Assembly: GCF_004193775.1 (NCBI RefSeq)
Contig: NC_041018.1
Span: 35,470,913 to 35,534,912, forward strand
Direction of reading: 5' to 3'
DNA length: 64,000 bases
Origin: Glycine soja
Lineage: Eukaryota > Streptophyta > Magnoliopsida > Fabales > Fabaceae
The notes under the pieces are model-generated. The model was not told the DNA's origin. It did not search any database and saw nothing but the letters and a program-made list of their open reading frames with translations. Numbering within the stretch: position 1 is the stretch's first letter; each line of letters opens with the position of its first letter. Positions 59,488-64,000 of the stretch are shown piece by piece. The position numbers and the translations under genes are program-made.

Positions 59488-60335
59488 CTTGCAGCAACAG
59501 ACCCATTTACCAAGCAAGGCTTCATTAAACTTGGACAAGTTTTTAATCCCAAGACCCCCTTTGTTCTTAGGAAGGCATATAGTATCCCAATTTACCCAAG
59601 CAATCTTGGCCACTTCAGAATCTCCTCCCCAAAGGAAGTTTCTCTGAATTGAGACTAGCTTGTGCACCACTTTTTTAGGAACTCTAAAGAAGGACAGCAT
59701 GTAGATGGGAAGTGCTGTTAAAACAGAATTAATAAGTGTTATCCTTCCTCCCATGGATAGACTTTTCTGCTTCCATTTACTAAGTTTGAACTCAAACTTG
59801 GTAATGATAGGCTGCCACACATTCCAGCTTTTAGATGTTGTTCCAACTGGTATTCCAAGATAGGAAAATGGGATATCTAGCTGACCACAGTTGAGAAAGA
59901 GAGCTGCCTCCCTACACCAAGCCTCTGATTTTCCCATGCACCCAAATTAGCTTTTGGTATAATTAATCTTGAGACCGGAAACCATCTCAAAAATTCTGAG
60001 GACAGATTTCAGGACTCTAATATTATCCATAGATGCAGTTCCAAAAAACAGCGTATCATCTGCATATTGCAGAATATTTATCTCCTCCTTTTGTCTCCCC
60101 ACTTGGTAGCTGTGGAACAATTTTTTTGAGATTGCTGTCCTCATCAACCCAGTAAGTCCTTCAGCTGCTATGTTAAAAAGAAAGGGGACAAGAGGATCAC
60201 CCTGCCTTAATCCTCTATGTGGCACAAACTCCGAAGTGGGGCTGCCATTAACCAAAATTGATATGGTTGCACTAGACAAGCATCCATATATCCATTGTCT
60301 CCATTTTTCAGATATCTGATACAGCCTTGGAATAC
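59488..60335 (-). pseudogene. Second LINE fragment: RT carboxy part
   Basis: Frames 60279-59947 and 59937-59476 encode RGLRQGDPLVPFLFN, QYADDTLFFGTASMDNIRVL, then after a stop FSYLGIPVGTTSKSWNVW and LIYMLSFFRVPKKVV-like text, then FLWGGDSEVAKIAWVNWD. It is closely related to 57847-59480 but not identical, so it is a separate copy. The start is cut near 60335, where a short GATACAGCCTTGGAA repeat occurs. Confidence 0.9.
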
Positions 60336-60940
60336 CTGATACAGCCTTGGAAATTTCTGCATTAATGCAACTCCTTCTCTATTCCAGTAATCGGGAGTGA
60401 TAATAAAATAGAAAAACTAAGATGAATTTAATTTAAATTACTGCTTTGTTATCATTCTTGATGGATGTTGTAGCATTCATGAGTATTGACTTTGGTTTAA
60501 TGGCTTCCATTTCTTACTATATGATTAAATCCTGCTGTGATATTGGATGACCATTGGTTGAAATGAATACCAAAATCCTTCTCCAAATGTGTCAGCCATG
60601 TCCATGACCATTGGTTTTTTTTTTCAGGTTATCATAGACTACTTTTAGTTGACATTGTTGTTGAAGGTCGTTCGGGTTATAGCAACTCCAGATATGTACG
60701 TAGGAACTAGCATGTATATACTGCTGTTTCATTTAAAATATTATATAGTGGTGTTTGCTTTAAAATGTTATATACTGGTGTTTGATGTAAAATGTTGCAT
60801 ACTGGTTTCAATGAATGAGGAATTGAGTCCCATAGGAAATGAATTGATGTAAAAAACAAAAAACCTTCTGCAATGCTTATTTTTCCACCCACATTTTTTT
60901 TATCAGCCAAAATAAATTATATTTATATATATTGTGAGTA
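60336..60940. other. Region between LINE fragments, no gene
   Basis: Short repeats of ATGTTATATACTGGTGTTTG type (60735-60810). The frames on both strands here are chance. Nothing else is seen. Confidence 0.5.
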
Positions 60941-61119
60941 CCAGAGGTACAAAATAGTACATGAATTAGATTGACTTGCCAACAACATGGTTTCAAGCTC
61001 AGACTGAGATCAGTCTCGCAAGGAACCAAAGCTATGTATTACAAAGACCTACAACACCCACTGTCTATGGTTTCTACCCCCCTGAAAAGACAAATCTCGA
61101 TGCTATGTTAGACGACCAA

Positions 61120-61720
61120 TAGCTGTAGGTGAAGGCAAAGTCCTTCTCAAAGTTCTTCAGCCATGTCCATAGTGTAAAAAATAGCATCCTCCATTAACTT
61201 GTTACCATCAAAAGTTTGATTAGAGAAGATGATTTTATTCCGGTGCTGCCACATTGTCCATGTGAGGACCAGCCACCAACTTCTCCATCGGTTAAGACGA
61301 ATTCTACTAGGCAAACAGAACGCGTGCTGGGAAAAGTGCTGCCACGGTTTCTACGGAAAAGCTCCATGAATGTTGACCCATGTCATAGATTCCCACCATA
61401 ATGGAAGCATTCTATCACATGTCAAAAATACATGTACTTGATTCTCCTCAGAATTCCCACAGAATGGGCATAATGTGTCATTAATTGCCACCCTTCTCCT
61501 CCTCAAATTTGTGTTTGTTTGTAGTCTCTCCTTTAATTACCGAATATTGTCCAGTAGGGTCTATTTTCCAGATCCACTCATCCTTTTTGTGAATCTAAAT
61601 ACAGTTGCCAGCAACATCATTACGGAAACAATCTGCCATCTCAAGGTCTCTGTCAAACAAGTGTCTTCTCCATTTAAATTTCCACTCCCACCCTTTTTCC
61701 ACCCACAGACTGCAGATGCT
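61120..61720 (-). pseudogene. Third LINE fragment: zf-RVT domain
   Basis: The minus strand encodes, with frame changes, DEWIWKIDPTG, TNLRRRRVAINDTLCPFC, PLWWESMTWVN and WLVLTWTMWQHRNKIIF, then a carboxy end near 61120. It is the same domain as 55552-56280 but diverged, showing a third LINE insertion or an older one. The stretch 60941-61119 may be its 3' untranslated part. Confidence 0.82.
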
Positions 61721-61970
61721 GTAGAATTTCTGCCTTAAATAAGCTGCAGTGCTTGTACATAACTTCAATTAATTTGAATCTGCTTTGCAAATGCTGCAGA
61801 ATTTCAGGCTTAACCAAATTAGGATTTTCCACCCAGAAACCATCAATTTGCAGCATGAAGACACCACTCCTCAGATTGACCAAAAGCTTGTAAAGCATTG
61901 ATTTGATACTGCTTCCCTCATAATGTGGCTCATGATGTTTACAATTTAATGATCTTTTGCTACCCTGCAA
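61721..61970. other. Short imperfect repeat, no gene
   Basis: Contains two copies of a CTGCAGATGCTGTAGAATTTC / TTGCAAATGCTGCAGAATTTC-like element (61710-61805). Origin unknown. Confidence 0.5.
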
Positions 61971-61973
61971 TGA

Positions 61974-62685
61974 GACACACACAGATACACAAACACACAC
62001 ACATAGAGACAAACACACGCAGACACAAACACAAACACAAACACATACACACACACACACACAGAGTCACGCACACATAAAGACATAGACAAAGACACAA
62101 ACACACTGAGCCACAGACACACACAGAGGCCCACACACAAAGACACACACACTGAGTCACAAACACACACATACGCAAACACACTCACACACATGGACAG
62201 ACACACACACACACACACACATAAAGAGACAAACACACACACACATAAAGAGACAAACACATAGACACACACAGATAAAGAGACAAACACAAACACACAC
62301 ACCCACACACAGAGTCACACACACATAAAGAGACAGAAAAACACACAAACACACTGAGCCACAAACACACACACAAAGACACACACACACTAAGTCACAG
62401 ACACACACATACACAAACACACTGACACACATAGACAGACACACTCACACACATAAAGAGACAAACACGCGCACGCACACACACACATAAAGAGACAAAC
62501 ACACACACACACACACACAATCACACACACATAAAGAGACAGACAAACACACAAACACACTGAGCCACAGACACACACACAAAGACACACACACACTGAG
62601 TCACAGACACAGACACACACATACACAAACACACTCACACACATAAAGAGACAAACACAAAACACACACACACACACACACAACT
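61974..62685. repeat. CA-rich composite satellite
   Basis: About 710 bases of CACA with regular ACATAAAGAGACAAACAC, CACTGAGCCACA and GAGTCAC interruptions. Long minus-strand cysteine/valine frames are by-products of the repeat. Confidence 0.95.
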
Positions 62686-63205
62686 GTTGATGTCCTTGTA
62701 TGTTCTTGTACGTCATGAATGTTCATGTATGTCATGAATGTTGTTATACATGCTGAATGTAATTTCCTATATAAACAATTGTTGTTCATGGTGAGTGAAC
62801 CTTAGATTCCCGTTTGAGACTGAATGCAGTGACTCTTGCGGACAGTTTGCATTAGCCATTGTATTTAGTCTTGAATTGTCCGTTTGGACAGTTTGGGGAG
62901 ACTGGTATTTTTATGTTAGATTCATTCGTGAAGGTTATTATTATTTTCATTAATTTGATTAAATTTCGGTTCACTGCATTTCAAGTTGTTCTCTGAGTGC
63001 ATACTTGATTATCGGGAAATTCATTTGACCGATGTCATGTCATGTACTTGGAGACCAATGCAAAATGCTGCCAAAATTTAGTCAAATTTTTGTAAATAAT
63101 GGTAACCTTGACGATTGAAGCTAACATAAAAGACAGTTTTCCTAAATGGGATAGGCCCACACCTATAAATAAAAAAGTGAGATTTTCATGCATGGAATTG
63201 CGTAG
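62686..63205 (+). promoter_or_regulatory. 5' leader of the CACTA-C transposase gene
   Basis: Starts with TGTTCATGTATGTCATGAATG-like short repeats, then from about 62785 parallels the leader of CACTA-A (21960-22396), including GGACAGTTTG, AAATTTCGG and GTACTTGGAGACCAA. No promoter element is assigned. Confidence 0.55.
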
Positions 63206-64000
63206 ATGGATCAAAGTTGGATGAATGAAAGTCGTATGAGCCCAAAATATGAGGATGGCGTCGAACAGTTCTTGCAATTTGCTTTAGAAAGAGGTCGACC
63301 GAATGAAGAAGGAAAATATTATTGTCCTTGCATCAACTGTTTGAATGGAAGACGACAATTACTCGATGACATACGGGACCATCTATTGTGTGATGGGATT
63401 AAGAAGAATTACACAACGTGGATATGGCATGGTGAAGTGACACACATGCAGAGTGGGTCCCAATCTGAACCGTTTGATGTAGAAATGGGAGATCGGTTAG
63501 AGGACATGATTCGTGACCTTGGACAGGAGTCTTTCCAGCAAGCACACGCCCCTGTGTATGAAGGATTGCAGAGTGATTCTAAGAAGCCTTTGTATGTAGG
63601 CTGCAAGAATTCCTTAACCCTGTTGCCTGCTGTGTTAAGTCTGGTTAATGTGAAGGCCAGGTATGGGTGGAGTGACAAAAGTTTCACCTCACTGCTTGAG
63701 GTAGTGCACAATCTGCTTCCAGAGGACAACACATTGCCTAAAAGTTACTATAAGGTGAAAAAGATATTGTGTCCGATGGGTATGGAGTATCAGAAGATTC
63801 ATGCTTGCCCCAATAATTGCATACTGTACAGGCATGAATTCCAAGAAATGTCCAAATGCCCTATCTGTGGGACTTCACGGTACAAAGTCAAGGATGAAGA
63901 GGAAAGCAATTCTTATGAAAACTCCAACAAGGGTCCCCCAGCGAAGGTTTTGTGGTATCTTCCAATCATTCCAAGGTTTAAGCGTCTGTTTGCTAACGAG
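63206..64000 (+). CDS. TNP2-type CACTA transposase, amino part, open to window edge
   Basis: 265 codons open from the ATG at 63206 with no stop before the window ends. It begins MDQSWMNESRMSPKYEDG, has the transposase-associated zinc-binding region (YYCPCINCLNGRR, about residues 41-53; WIWHGE about 77), then SKKPLYVGCKNSLTLL, KARYGWSDKSF, HACPNNCILYRHEF and KCPICGTSRYK. It aligns over its length with the CACTA-A transposase but keeps Trp at codon 5, where CACTA-A has a stop. The catalytic domain lies beyond 64000, so activity cannot be judged. It is the best preserved coding sequence in the window. Confidence 0.93.
   Translation, partial: MDQSWMNESRMSPKYEDGVEQFLQFALERGRPNEEGKYYCPCINCLNGRRQLLDDIRDHLLCDGIKKNYTTWIWHGEVTHMQSGSQSEPFDVEMGDRLEDMIRDLGQESFQQAHAPVYEGLQSDSKKPLYVGCKNSLTLLPAVLSLVNVKARYGWSDKSFTSLLEVVHNLLPEDNTLPKSYYKVKKILCPMGMEYQKIHACPNNCILYRHEFQEMSKCPICGTSRYKVKDEEESNSYENSNKGPPAKVLWYLPIIPRFKRLFANE

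Noticed and set aside
61674..62716. Several cysteine/valine-rich minus-strand frames.
   Set aside because: They are translations of the CA-rich satellite and have no start or domain support.

Overview
The window is repeat-dominated nuclear DNA from a flowering plant. It is most likely a legume of the soybean (Glycine) type. The reasons are AT-rich composition, GT-AG exon structures, long TA and CA microsatellites, plant-specific transposon families and decayed pieces of plant genes (IQD, AHL, amino acid permease, NIPA, NAGK). Genus assignment rests on my recognition of the LTR types, not on a search. I see no clearly functional host gene. Almost everything is a transposable element, a relic of one, or a gene fragment carried inside one.

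Layout. 1-416 is an antisense fragment of an IQ-domain (IQD) gene. 441-18992 is a minus-strand LTR retrotransposon of the Ty3/gypsy Tat/Ogre type with a rearranged duplicate: flank, 3' LTR, a pol-less internal region (tandem-repeat and hairpin-rich 3' part, gag, ORF1, PBS), a truncated 5' LTR, a second copy of the flank, and a solo LTR. The target-site duplication CCTGT lies at the outer edges. A Ty1/copia-like solo LTR is nested at 8925-9960, and another solo LTR lies at 20877-21770.

21960-36083 belongs to a CACTA (En/Spm) transposon, here called CACTA-A. It has a TNP2-type transposase decayed by in-frame stops only, a second multi-exon gene ending in an Ulp1-like cysteine protease domain, then captured host-gene exons (a WD40-like exon, AHL, amino acid permease), then subterminal hairpin repeats and the right terminus. 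That terminus interrupts the gag of an older gypsy element whose LTR is at 36752-37307.

37390-47257 holds large fold-back elements, an inverted duplication containing N-acetylglucosamine-kinase-like fragments, and nested CACTA-like ends. 47258 starts a second CACTA element (CACTA-B), whose interior appears to hold a NIPA fragment and an old TNP2 relic. 54488 starts a third (CACTA-C), which contains several LINE fragments and CA-rich satellites and leads into a TNP2 reading frame that is open from 63206 to the window edge.

How the parts relate. The retrotransposon lacks recognisable pol, so it would depend on proteins from an autonomous partner. Its 3' region carries many hairpins with paired base changes, which is the most unusual signal in the window. 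CACTA-A supplied a transposase and a protease-fusion protein before decaying, and acted as a carrier of gene fragments.
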